The position numbers and the translations under genes are program-made. The notes under the pieces are model-generated. The model saw nothing but the letters and a program-made list of their open reading frames with translations, had not been told where the DNA came from and did not search any database. From the NCBI GenBank assembly GCA_030452365.1, contig JAKDMK010000119.1:1-6950 (forward strand): a DNA stretch of 6,950 bases. Reading direction: 5' to 3'. Shown here piece after piece: positions 1 through 6,839 of the stretch; the first letter of the stretch is position 1, and the number at the start of each line of letters is the position of its first letter. The DNA comes from Nitrococcus sp. GTDB lineage: Bacteria; Pseudomonadota; Gammaproteobacteria; Nitrococcales; Nitrococcaceae.

Positions 1-1695
1 AATATTGTGAGTAATGAAAAGATAGGAAAGTTCCAGGCGCTGTTGCAGATCCTGCAGTAGGTTGAGGATCTGCGCCTGCACCGAGACATCGAGCGCGCTC
101 GTCGGCTCGTCACAGACAACGAGCTTGGGATCCACGGCAAGCGCTCGCGCAATACAGATGCGCTGGCGTTGCCCGCCCGAGAATTCATGCGGGTAGCGCT
201 GCAGCACGTCCGCATCCAGCCCCACCTGAGTGAGCAGCGCGGCCACGCGCTCGACGCGAGCCTGCCGCGTGCGGCCGATGCGCTGCGCGCGCATTCCCTC
301 CACGAGGATGTCGCCGATCATCATGCGCGGATTCATCGATGAGTAGGGGTCTTGAAAGATAATCTGCAGTTCCTTGCGCCGCCGGCGCAGCGCCCGGCCA
401 CCGAGGCGTGCCAGATCTTCGCCGGCGTACTCCACCGCTCCCGCGGTGGGCCGCAGCAGCTGCAGAATTCCCTTGCCGACCGTGGTTTTGCCGCAACCGG
501 ACTCACCGACCAACGCCAGAGTCCGGCCGGCGGGGATCGCGAGCGAAACCCCATCGACCGCGCGCACGTAGCCCACCACGCGCTTGAAGAGCCCGGCATG
601 AATCGGAAAATGCACCTTGAGATCCTTGACCTGCAGCAGCGCCTCCCGCACCGACACGGCCTTTGGATCGACTGCCGGCGCAGCCGCATCGCCGCCGGAG
701 GCACACCCGCGCGGCGGCTCGCCGGCCTGGGCTGGATCGTAGAGATGGCAACGTACGTGACAGCCCGGTTCCTGCTCGAGCCAGCGCGGCGGCGCCTCAC
801 GACAGGCAGACCAGGCGTAATCGCAGCGCGCCTCAAACCGGCAGGCCTTGAACTCGTCTGTCAAAGAGGGCACGGAGCCGCGTATTACCGCAAGTCGCGT
901 TTGCCGTTTGCCGAGGTTGGGCAGCGAAGCGAAGAGCTTGCGCGAGTAGGGATGCGCGGGCTGGGCAAAGAACGCCGCGGCCGGCGCCTCCTCCACCACA
1001 TGTCCGGCGTACATCACCGCCACCCGATCCGCCATCTCCGCCACAACGCCCAAGTCATGGGTGATGAGCAGCAACGCCATGCCGGTGCGCCGCTGCATAT
1101 CGCGCAGCAGCGCGAGGACTTGTGCCTGGATGGTTACATCGAGCGCCGTAGTCGGCTCATCGGCGATCAGCAGCTCGGGCTCGCCGGCCAGCGCGATGGC
1201 GATCATGACCCGCTGCTTCATGCCACCGGAGAGCTGATGCGGGTATTCCTTTGCGCGCCGGCGCGGATCCGGAATTCCGACCGCATCGAGCAGTTCGAGC
1301 GCGCGGTGCTCGCGGCTCGCCCCGTGCAGGCCCTGCGTGCGCAGTGTCTCGGCGATCTGCTCGCCTACGCTCAGCACCGGATTGAGCGAGCTCTGCGGCT
1401 CCTGGAAGATCATCGCCAGCCGCCGGCCGCGCACCTCGCGCATCGCCATCTCCGGCAGCGCCAGCAAGTTGCGCTCGCCAAGGCGCACCTCTCCGGCCAC
1501 GATGCGCCCGGCCGCCGGCAACAATCGCATAATGGCCAACGCGGTCATGGATTTGCCGCAGCCGGATTCACCAAGGAGCGCGAAAGTCTCGCCGCGCCCG
1601 ACCCTAAGATCGATGCCGTCCACCGCGCGCACGGGTCCCCGTGCGGTATCGAGCCAGGTCTTGAGGCCGATCACCTCCAGCAACGGCTCGCTCAT
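1..1695 (-). CDS. Peptide ABC transporter, fused double ATP-binding protein (YejF/DppD-DppF type), 3' end cut by window edge
   Basis: This cytoplasmic ATPase would power peptide import through the two permeases encoded just upstream. The frame is open for 565 codons from ATG 1695 to the window edge, so the C-terminus is missing. Domain 1 has Walker A GESGCGKS (residues 42-49), Q-loop Q98, signature LSGGMKQR (155-162), Walker B LLIADEPT (175-182) and H-loop H213. Domain 2 has Walker A GESGCGKT (397-404), Q-loop Q448, signature FSGGQRQR (505-512), Walker B LVVCDEPT (525-532) and H563. Both catalytic glutamates (E180, E530) are present, so both sites look active. Residues 285-316 between the domains hold five cysteines in the oligopeptide-transporter C-terminal region. 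Domain 1 resembles DppD/OppD and domain 2 DppF/OppF; the fusion is as in E. coli YejF. The ATG overlaps the permease stop (ATGA) and follows a purine-rich AAGAGAGA, so translational coupling is likely. The substrate is inferred from the family only. Confidence 0.95.
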   Translation of the reverse strand, partial: MSEPLLEVIGLKTWLDTARGPVRAVDGIDLRVGRGETFALLGESGCGKSMTALAIMRLLPAAGRIVAGEVRLGERNLLALPEMAMREVRGRRLAMIFQEPQSSLNPVLSVGEQIAETLRTQGLHGASREHRALELLDAVGIPDPRRRAKEYPHQLSGGMKQRVMIAIALAGEPELLIADEPTTALDVTIQAQVLALLRDMQRRTGMALLLITHDLGVVAEMADRVAVMYAGHVVEEAPAAAFFAQPAHPYSRKLFASLPNLGKRQTRLAVIRGSVPSLTDEFKACRFEARCDYAWSACREAPPRWLEQEPGCHVRCHLYDPAQAGEPPRGCASGGDAAAPAVDPKAVSVREALLQVKDLKVHFPIHAGLFKRVVGYVRAVDGVSLAIPAGRTLALVGESGCGKTTVGKGILQLLRPTAGAVEYAGEDLARLGGRALRRRRKELQIIFQDPYSSMNPRMMIGDILVEGMRAQRIGRTRQARVERVAALLTQVGLDADVLQRYPHEFSGGQRQRICIARALAVDPKLVVCDEPTSALDVSVQAQILNLLQDLQQRLELSYLFITHNI

Positions 1696-3080
1696 GCCGT
1701 CTCTCTTCGCAGCCGCGGGTCGAAGGCATCGCGCACCACGTCGGCAAACAAATTGGCGGCGAGCACGAGCGTAAACATGAAAACGAATGCGGCCACCAGC
1801 GACCACCACACCACGGGCTCCCGGGCGAGTTCCAGCCGCGCGCTGTTGATCATGTTGCCCCAGCTGTAGGTGGCGGGGTCCACACCGATATTGATATAGG
1901 AGAGAACCGCCTCGGCGAGCACCAGGCCGCTGAAATCGAGCACCACCATAATCATCACGATATGCATGACGTTTGGCAGCAAGTGGCGCAGCATGATCGT
2001 GCCATGCCGCACGCCGAAGGCCGAGGCGGCCTGCACGTAGTCCACCTCGCGCAGTTTCAGCACCTCGCCGCGCAGCAGACGGCAGAGGTTGGTCCAGCTA
2101 GTGATGCCAAGGATGATGCAGAGAAACAGCAGGCGCAGATCCGCACGCTGTTCGACGCTAGTGAAGTTCCCCGGGTGATTGGCCATGTACACCTGGATCA
2201 TCAGAATCGCCGCCGCAATAAGCAATATGCTTGGAATCGAGCTCAGCGTTGTATAGACATACTGCACCGCATCGTCCACCCAGCCGCGCAAATAGCCGGC
2301 CGCGATACCGAGCGCGAGCGCGAACGGCAGCATGACCAAGGTGGACAACGTACCGATGATCAGGCCCGTGCGGATGCTCTTGATCGCCGCGTAGAGCACG
2401 TCCTGGCCCACCTTGTCGGTACCGAGCACATGGTAGTTCGCGCTGAGCTCCAGTAGGAGAAACACCAGCACGATCAGCGCCGCCGCGGTCCCCAGGAGCG
2501 TTCGCCAAGGCACACGGCCGCGCCCGTGCAGCACGCGCTGCATGCTCTCCCGCAAGCTCGTGGCGGAACGGCGCGCGAGCACCGTGAGTACGAGCAGGCT
2601 CAATACGAGGCTCACCAGCGCCGCCTCGGCAAGAGCGACCAGCGAAGTGCGCAGAATATCACCGGCACGCTGCGCGCGCGGATCGTCCAGGTGCGCGCCG
2701 CCGTATTCAAGGCGTGGATAGCCGCGGATCTCTCGCCCATTCTCAAGCTCGATCGTCTCTTTGCTATACAGATGCGTGGCGAACGGCGCCGAATAGGTCT
2801 TCTCGGTCTGCATCCGCAGCGGTCTCGCCAAATAATCGAGGACGCTGATCACCTCACCGTAGCCAGCGCCGCTCGAGGCGGGACGGAAGTGCATCGAGTC
2901 GATCAACGCCACCAGAACGTACGCTCCCAGCACTACGGCCGCGCCCATCGCGAGCGGGCTTTGCATAATCCGGCGCCATGGGGCACGCAAGTGCTCGCGC
3001 CGGCGCACGTGTAGCGCATAGACCAGGACCATCAACATGAGCAAAAAAAACAGCGCATCCGTCCACAGCAGCACCGGCAT
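1692..3080 (-). CDS. Peptide ABC transporter permease, OppC/YejE type, enlarged N-terminal half
   Basis: This inner-membrane protein of 462 residues would be one half of the translocation channel. The C-terminal half is a standard BPD_transp_1 permease domain. It opens at GTDKVGQDVLYAAIKSIRTG (residues 220-239), which matches the GTDxxGRDVLxR segment of OppC proteins. The EAA coupling loop, which contacts the ATPase, lies at about 344-372 (DYVQAASAFGV then LLPN). The end, VRDAFDPRLRR, matches YejE and OppC tails. I see hydrophobic segments near 4-22, 43-61, 145-168, 197-212, 237-262, 283-299, 315-335, 367-390 and 425-445. OppC and YejE proteins are usually about 300-350 residues; the surplus is at the N-terminus (an added first helix and an added helix pair at 145-212). 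The ATG at 3080 follows AAGGGG with a 7-base spacer, a good ribosome site. The stop overlaps the ATPase start by 4 bases. A paired channel with the upstream permease is inferred from order and family. Confidence 0.94.
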   Translation of the reverse strand: MPVLLWTDALFFLLMLMVLVYALHVRRREHLRAPWRRIMQSPLAMGAAVVLGAYVLVALIDSMHFRPASSGAGYGEVISVLDYLARPLRMQTEKTYSAPFATHLYSKETIELENGREIRGYPRLEYGGAHLDDPRAQRAGDILRTSLVALAEAALVSLVLSLLVLTVLARRSATSLRESMQRVLHGRGRVPWRTLLGTAAALIVLVFLLLELSANYHVLGTDKVGQDVLYAAIKSIRTGLIIGTLSTLVMLPFALALGIAAGYLRGWVDDAVQYVYTTLSSIPSILLIAAAILMIQVYMANHPGNFTSVEQRADLRLLFLCIILGITSWTNLCRLLRGEVLKLREVDYVQAASAFGVRHGTIMLRHLLPNVMHIVMIMVVLDFSGLVLAEAVLSYINIGVDPATYSWGNMINSARLELAREPVVWWSLVAAFVFMFTLVLAANLFADVVRDAFDPRLRRETA

Positions 3081-3083
3081 CGT

Positions 3084-3179
3084 TCAGCCCCTTGCACCCT
3101 GCGTGACTGGCCCGCTCGGCACGCCCTCTGCGCGCGCCTGCAGATGATCCGCCAAGCATTGCAATGCGGGGCGGCTCAT
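3084..3179 (-). CDS. Possible 31-codon mini-ORF bridging the two permease genes
   Basis: A short reading frame starts at ATG 3179, two bases after the TAG stop of the upstream permease, and ends at TGA 3084-3086, three bases before the ATG of the next permease. The peptide begins MSRPALQCLADHLQ and ends TQGARG; it has no hydrophobic segment and I recognise no family. About 23 of 31 third positions are G or C, as in the neighbouring genes. It lies in the same frame as the downstream permease, so only the TGA separates them. Its own ribosome site is weak, so any translation would come by re-initiation from the upstream gene. It may be a coupling or leader peptide, the remnant of a longer permease N-terminus, or chance in a 97-base gap. 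Confidence 0.3.
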   Translation of the reverse strand: MSRPALQCLADHLQARAEGVPSGPVTQGARG

Positions 3180-3181
3180 GG

Positions 3182-4156
3182 CTACAGCCGCACCCGGGGA
3201 TCGACCAGGGTGTAGGAGATATCGGTCAGCAGCAAGCCGATGATATAGAGCACCGAACCGAGGAACACCATGGCGCGCACGATCGCGAAATCCTGGCTGT
3301 TGATGGCGTCGATGGTGTAGCTGCCAAGCCCAGGGATGCCGAAGAAGGATTCGATCAGCAGGCTGCCCATGAACAGCAACGGCAGCACCGCGACAATCCC
3401 GGTGAGGATGGGTATCAGCGCGTTGCGCAGAGCATGGCGGAAGAGCACCAGGCGCTCGGAGAGGCCTTTCGCCCGCGCCGTGCGGATGTAGTCTTTACCG
3501 AGCTCCTCAAGGAAGATGGTACGATACCAGCGCGTGCCCATGCCGATACCACTCACCACTCCCACCGCTACCGGCAGAATCAGGAACTTCCACGCCTCGA
3601 TCCCATACAGATAGCCGGAAATCGGCACCAGCTCGAACATTTTGCCGATCAGAAACTGCCCGCCGATGATGTAGAAGAGCATGGAGACGGACATCATCAT
3701 CACACACAGCACCACCGCCGAGAGATCGAAAGAAGTCCCGCGGAAAAAGGCGATCAGCATCGCGAAGGTGATATTCACCAGCAAGCCGATGAGCACCGTG
3801 GGTACCGCAATCGCAAGGCTCGGCCACATGCGCTGGCGAATGTCGTAGCCGATGTCGCGGCCCGCATCGGAGCGGCCGAAATCGAACACGAACAGGCGCA
3901 CGGATTTGGTATAGAAAATGGTATTTGTCAGATTCTCAAGCCCCTGCGCCGCTTCATTCCAAAGCAATGGCTTGTCGTAGCCGTGCGCGTGCTTCCATTG
4001 TTCTATCGCCGCCGGGGTGACGCGCTTGATGCCAAGATGCATGCGCGCCATGTCATCGGGGCTGTTGACGACGAAGAACAGCACGAAAGTAATCAGGTTC
4101 ACCCCGATGAGGATAGGAACGGCATAGAGCGTTCGCCGGATGATGTAGGCGATCAT
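3182..4156 (-). CDS. Peptide ABC transporter permease, OppB/YejB type
   Basis: This inner-membrane permease of 324 residues, a usual length for OppB/DppB/YejB, forms the other half of the channel. It begins MIAYIIRRTLYAVPILIGVN, the typical start of the family, with a first helix at about 9-30. A periplasmic stretch contains YDKPLLWN and FVFDFGRS, as in YejB. Further helices lie near 113-136, 146-170, 190-207, 248-268 and 297-317. The EAA loop is at about 216-247 (LEELGKDYIRTARAKGLSER, then RHALRNALIP). The segment GSLLIESFFGIPGLG (265-279) and the C-terminus TDISYTLVDPRVRL are family signatures. I chose ATG 4156 because the protein then starts exactly like its relatives; the frame is open further upstream to 4264, but that part overlaps the binding-protein gene and shows no family similarity. 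The ATG overlaps the stop of the binding-protein gene (ATGA), so its translation is probably coupled. Confidence 0.95.
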   Translation of the reverse strand: MIAYIIRRTLYAVPILIGVNLITFVLFFVVNSPDDMARMHLGIKRVTPAAIEQWKHAHGYDKPLLWNEAAQGLENLTNTIFYTKSVRLFVFDFGRSDAGRDIGYDIRQRMWPSLAIAVPTVLIGLLVNITFAMLIAFFRGTSFDLSAVVLCVMMMSVSMLFYIIGGQFLIGKMFELVPISGYLYGIEAWKFLILPVAVGVVSGIGMGTRWYRTIFLEELGKDYIRTARAKGLSERLVLFRHALRNALIPILTGIVAVLPLLFMGSLLIESFFGIPGLGSYTIDAINSQDFAIVRAMVFLGSVLYIIGLLLTDISYTLVDPRVRL

Positions 4157-6441
4157 AGCGCCGTCGCACGCTCTCTGCGCCGATAGGCCACGACACCCGT
4201 CACCAGGGCCACCAAAACGAGGGCGAACAACCCGACCAAGGGCCATATGACCGGCCGATTCCACTCCTGGCGTTTTTCGGCACGTAGCTTCGGGTCGATA
4301 CGAATGTACTTAACGGTATTCTGCGCCATCGTGTTCGGCTTCAGGTTGTGATACCAGGCATGGTGGAGGACGAAGGAGCTGGGATAAAAGCCCCACACCC
4401 AAGGCGCGTCGCGGCGAACGATGTGCAACATTCGGTCAATGAGCCGCTGCCGCTCGGGGCCGTCGGCCATGTTCCTCATGCGTCTGAACAGCCGATCGAA
4501 TTGCGGATTGGCGTAGTTCGCGGCGTTCTCGCCGCCGCCGCTCACCCTCGCGTTGGGCCCGTAGAGCAAGAACAGAAAATTCTCCGGGTCCGGGTAGTCG
4601 GCAAGCCAGCCCCACTCGAAGATCTGCGCCGTTCCCCGGCGCATCTTATCCTGGAAGCGGTTATAGTCCGTCGAGCGCACCACCAGCCTGATGCCGAGCT
4701 TCGCGAACTGCTTGCGAAACCAATCCAACCGGGCCTTGCTGTCGGGGCCGGTGGCAGCGGTGTCGAAATAGAGTACCAGCGGATCCCCGCTGCTCGGATC
4801 CCGGCCGCCCAGGTAGCCCGCCTGCGCCATCAGCCGGCGCGCCGCCTCGATGGGATTGCGCTGCGGCTCGCCATGCACCCAGTCGTAGACATAGGGGTTG
4901 ATGCCATCCGCTCCTTTGCGATGGCCGAAAATTCCGGGCGGAATCGGCCCCTGGGCCGGAACGCCGCGGCCGTTGAGGAAGATCGAGATGTATTCTTCAT
5001 AATCGACGGCGATCGAAATGGCGCCGCGCAGTTTGCGCGCCCGCTCGCTATCGCCGCCCACCACGTCGTCGAGCATATTGAAGCCCATGTAGTAAATGGA
5101 CGTGGTAACAGCGCTCTTGAGCTCGATGCCCTTGCGGCGCATCGCCGGCGTTACCTGCGGACTGCCCTGACCGGAGAACTGGATGGCCTGATCGAAGTTA
5201 TCCGAGCTCACCCCCGATGCATCGTAATAGCCTTGGAGAAATTTGGTCCAGTAGGGAATGGCCTCCTTCTCGAGGCTGAACACCACCTTGTCGACGAAAG
5301 GCAGCGGCGCGCCGGCATCGGCCAGCAGTCCCGAGCGCGCATCGCCAGGCGCCCCCGAAGCCGGGTAGCGCTCGCCGTGGAAATTGGGGTTGCGCGTTAG
5401 CACCATGCGCAGATTGGGATCGTTCTTCGTGAGCATGAACGGGCCTGTGCCGACGGGATACCAGTCAAGCGTAAGGTTGCGCTCCGCCATCCCGGGTTGT
5501 GCATAGAACTTAACCGCCTCCCAGGGCACCGGGGCAAAGAACGACATCGCTAACCAGTAACGGAACTGTGGGTACTTCCCTTTGATTGTGATCCGATAGG
5601 TCGTGCGATCCACGACCTCGACGCCCTCGAGCGGATATCGCCGCAAGTCGAGAAAGGCGCTCGCACCCTCTTTGCGCTTGAGCTCATCGTAGACCGTGCG
5701 CAGCTTCGTCGCGTACTCACCAAGGCCGACGATGTGCTCACTCATGAGCCCGAGGATGGGCGAGCTCAACGCAGGATGGGCGAGTCGCTTGATCTGGTAG
5801 ACAAAATCCGCGGCCGTGAGCCGCCGGGTTCCGGTATCGCGAAAGTCGTTCAGCAGATGGATGCCATCAAGATCCGCGCGACTCAAAGCATGGTAACGAT
5901 AATGGCCTTCGGCATCGCGCGCGAAGGCCGGGTGCGGTTGATAGTAAATATCCGGCTTGATGTGAATCTCGTAGACGCTATAGGCGATCTGCGCGGCCGG
6001 TGCGTTCGCGGGCAGCTCGCGCAATTGGGCATCCAGATACTGTGGCTCGGGGACTTCGGTGGCCGAGAGCGGCACAAGCTGATAAGGCCGCTTGAGATAG
6101 TGATATTGCAACGGCGGCTCATAGATCTGGGAAATGAATTGAGCCTCATTGACGTTGTAAGATTGGGCCGGATCGAGGTGCTTCGGCTGCTCCTGGAAGG
6201 CAGTATAGAGGATGTTCTCGCCCGTCTGGCTCGCGGGATAGGGATTGTTCCAAGGCGTCGAGCAGCCGACCATGATGAGCGCGAGCAGGATGGCACAGAA
6301 GGCGCGCCCTGCGGAAGGCGTGTGTACTGCATTCTCCCTTTTGCAACAGCGCGATGGATCCCGGCCTGCGCCGGAATGACAGCGTGGAACGACTTTTTCG
6401 AGGTCTCCAGCAGAATATTTAGCGCAGTACACGTCGCGCAT
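4153..6441 (-). CDS. Peptide-binding lipoprotein of ABC importer (family 5 solute-binding protein) with C-terminal membrane helix; start uncertain
   Basis: This is the substrate-capturing protein of the importer, expected in the periplasm. Numbering here starts at ATG 6441 (762 residues). A lipoprotein signal, AFCAILLALIMVGC, ends at Cys60 (codon 6262-6264). The mature part starts with a family-5 opening (TAFQEQPKHLDPAQSYN, about 80-96), contains VGTGPF (330-335) and the conserved late segment WLADYPDPENF (612-622). A hydrophobic helix at about 730-753 is followed by YRRRERATAL, which is unusual because relatives normally lack a C-terminal helix. The start is a real problem. In-frame ATG (6468, 6444, 6441), GTG (6432) and TTG (6477) codons all lack ribosome sites, lie far before the lipobox, and would translate a dispersed repeat. 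The best ribosome site instead precedes an in-frame GTA at 6325-6327. I give ATG 6441 as the closest in-frame ATG. The downstream permease starts within its stop codon. Confidence 0.9.
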   Translation of the reverse strand: MRDVYCAKYSAGDLEKVVPRCHSGAGRDPSRCCKRENAVHTPSAGRAFCAILLALIMVGCSTPWNNPYPASQTGENILYTAFQEQPKHLDPAQSYNVNEAQFISQIYEPPLQYHYLKRPYQLVPLSATEVPEPQYLDAQLRELPANAPAAQIAYSVYEIHIKPDIYYQPHPAFARDAEGHYRYHALSRADLDGIHLLNDFRDTGTRRLTAADFVYQIKRLAHPALSSPILGLMSEHIVGLGEYATKLRTVYDELKRKEGASAFLDLRRYPLEGVEVVDRTTYRITIKGKYPQFRYWLAMSFFAPVPWEAVKFYAQPGMAERNLTLDWYPVGTGPFMLTKNDPNLRMVLTRNPNFHGERYPASGAPGDARSGLLADAGAPLPFVDKVVFSLEKEAIPYWTKFLQGYYDASGVSSDNFDQAIQFSGQGSPQVTPAMRRKGIELKSAVTTSIYYMGFNMLDDVVGGDSERARKLRGAISIAVDYEEYISIFLNGRGVPAQGPIPPGIFGHRKGADGINPYVYDWVHGEPQRNPIEAARRLMAQAGYLGGRDPSSGDPLVLYFDTAATGPDSKARLDWFRKQFAKLGIRLVVRSTDYNRFQDKMRRGTAQIFEWGWLADYPDPENFLFLLYGPNARVSGGGENAANYANPQFDRLFRRMRNMADGPERQRLIDRMLHIVRRDAPWVWGFYPSSFVLHHAWYHNLKPNTMAQNTVKYIRIDPKLRAEKRQEWNRPVIWPLVGLFALVLVALVTGVVAYRRRERATAL
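6334..6342 (-). promoter_or_regulatory. Strong Shine-Dalgarno sequence (AAAAGGGAG) without a usable in-frame start
   Basis: On the minus strand AAAAGGGAG is followed by AATGCA and then GTA, which is in frame with the binding protein and 22 codons (counting both ends) before and including the lipobox cysteine. The 6-base spacing is ideal, and the resulting peptide (n-region HTPSAGR, then a hydrophobic stretch) would be a normal lipoprotein signal. An ATG at 6332-6330 lies one base after GGAG, which is too close, and is in another frame. Confidence 0.55.
6355..6380. repeat. Dispersed intergenic palindromic repeat (CATTCCGGCGCAGGCCGG type), single copy
   Basis: On the minus strand the element reads GTCATTCCGGCGCAGGCCGG followed by GATCCA. 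The core CCGGC-CTGC-GCCGG (plus strand 6361-6374) can form a small hairpin. The family CATTCC-palindrome-GGAATCCA is widely scattered between genes in proteobacteria. Here it sits 12 bases upstream of the Shine-Dalgarno sequence of the binding protein. In the extended reading frame it translates to CHSGAGRDPS, a kind of string that appears in over-extended N-termini. Recognition is from memory of the motif, and only one copy is in this window. Confidence 0.65.
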
Positions 6442-6479
6442 CATGGATAGAGGGATGTAGTGCCGCATCGACGACAAGG

Positions 6480-6520
6480 CATACCGATCTTACCCACTCA
6501 CCCGTTCGAATCATACCGAT
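6480..6520. repeat. Direct repeat CATACCGAT, two copies 32 bases apart
   Basis: CATACCGAT occurs exactly at 6480-6488 and 6512-6520. The 32-base offset is about three DNA turns, so both copies face the same side of the helix. They lie upstream of the importer operon and could be binding sites of a regulator. The minus-strand form is ATCGGTATG. Nothing here identifies the regulator. Confidence 0.4.
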
Positions 6521-6523
6521 TCG
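6507..6523. repeat. Perfect inverted repeat CGAATC-ATACC-GATTCG
   Basis: A 6-base perfect inverted repeat with a 5-base loop contains the second CATACCGAT copy. No T-run follows on either strand, so it is not a standard terminator. It may be an operator upstream of the importer operon, or chance. Confidence 0.35.
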
Positions 6524-6764
6524 CCCGCCAGCTGCCACATCGGCAAAACATCTGACTACGCTACCATGAACCGCGCCTGGCAGACCTCACCGAGGGTTGC
6601 TGCCGCGGTTGTCCCGCAACAAGCGCCATGAAGCGCCTCCTGTCGGTTGCGGATTACGATCTGCCGCATTCGACGGCGCGGCGCCCACTTACTGGCGGTG
6701 ATCCGAAGCTCTGTCTTGCAGCACGGCTTACGCGGCCTGGGTGATGGCACCCCGAGCCCGATCT

Positions 6765-6797
6765 TATTGTCACACTATTGTAACAAACGCTTGTTAC
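6765..6797. promoter_or_regulatory. Cluster of TTGTNAC half-sites with an 18-base imperfect palindrome; candidate operator
   Basis: Three same-orientation copies are present: TTGTCAC (6767-6773), TTGTAAC (6778-6784) and TTGTTAC (6791-6797). The first two belong to a longer TATTGTNAC repeated 11 bases apart. The second extends to TTGTAACAA (6778-6786), symmetric around its centre. GTAACAAACGCTTGTTAC (6780-6797) has perfect 7-base arms. The cluster ends 42 bases before the ATG of the exported-protein gene, where an operator would be expected. The symmetry fits a dimeric repressor, but I cannot assign a family. Confidence 0.5.
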
Positions 6798-6830
6798 GCT
6801 CGCGCCGCTCAACTCTTGAATACAACCAAT

Positions 6831-6834
6831 GGAG
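6831..6834 (+). promoter_or_regulatory. Ribosome binding site GGAG for the exported-protein gene
   Basis: GGAG is followed by TACAT and then ATG 6840, a 5-base spacing. This fixes the start of the plus-strand gene and argues against the overlapping frame that begins at 6647. Confidence 0.7.
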
Positions 6835-6839
6835 TACAT

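Larger units (their letters stand above)
6328..6839. other. Divergent intergenic control region
   Basis: If the binding protein really begins near its lipobox, these 512 bases separate it from the plus-strand exported-protein gene. They contain, from left to right, the Shine-Dalgarno site, a dispersed repeat, a direct repeat with a hairpin, a stretch at about 6530-6755 in which I see nothing convincing, and a half-site cluster before the plus-strand gene. Short frames exist in the middle (for example 38 codons from ATG 6628), but none has a good ribosome site or recognisable product. No clear sigma-70 promoter pair stands out in either direction; TATGAT on the minus strand (6515-6510) is the best -10-like hexamer but lacks a good -35. 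Confidence 0.6.

Noticed and set aside
352..1869. Long plus-strand open frame (505 codons)
   Set aside because: It lies antisense to the double ATPase, whose motifs are intact in frame over the whole stretch. Long antisense frames are common in GC-rich genes, and this one matches no family.
3164..4186. Plus-strand open frame of 340 codons
   Set aside because: Antisense to the OppB-type permease; its His/Asp/Glu-rich translation is the mirror of hydrophobic codons in the real gene.
4157..4264. N-terminal extension of the OppB-type permease to 4264
   Set aside because: The extra 36 residues overlap the binding-protein coding sequence and lack family similarity, while MIAYIIRRTL at 4156 is a classic start.
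4348..5400. Plus-strand open frame of 350 codons
   Set aside because: Antisense to the solute-binding protein gene, with no recognisable motif and no ribosome site.
5883..6332. Minus-strand frame starting at ATG 6332 just after the Shine-Dalgarno sequence
   Set aside because: It runs out of frame through the binding-protein gene, its translation is low-complexity Ser/Arg, and the ATG is only one base from GGAG. It remains of interest only as part of a frameshift explanation.
6501..6523. tRNA-like T-loop sequence GTTCGAATC
   Set aside because: The flanking bases do not form a 5-base-pair T-stem, and no acceptor or anticodon arms are present.
6675..6685. GC-rich inverted repeat GGCGCGGCGCC as a terminator
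   Set aside because: The loop would be one base, no T-run follows, and such short GC palindromes are expected in DNA of this composition.
6628..6744. Plus-strand 38-codon frame beginning MKRLLSVADYDLP
   Set aside because: No good ribosome site and no recognisable family; it ends before the candidate operator and looks like chance.
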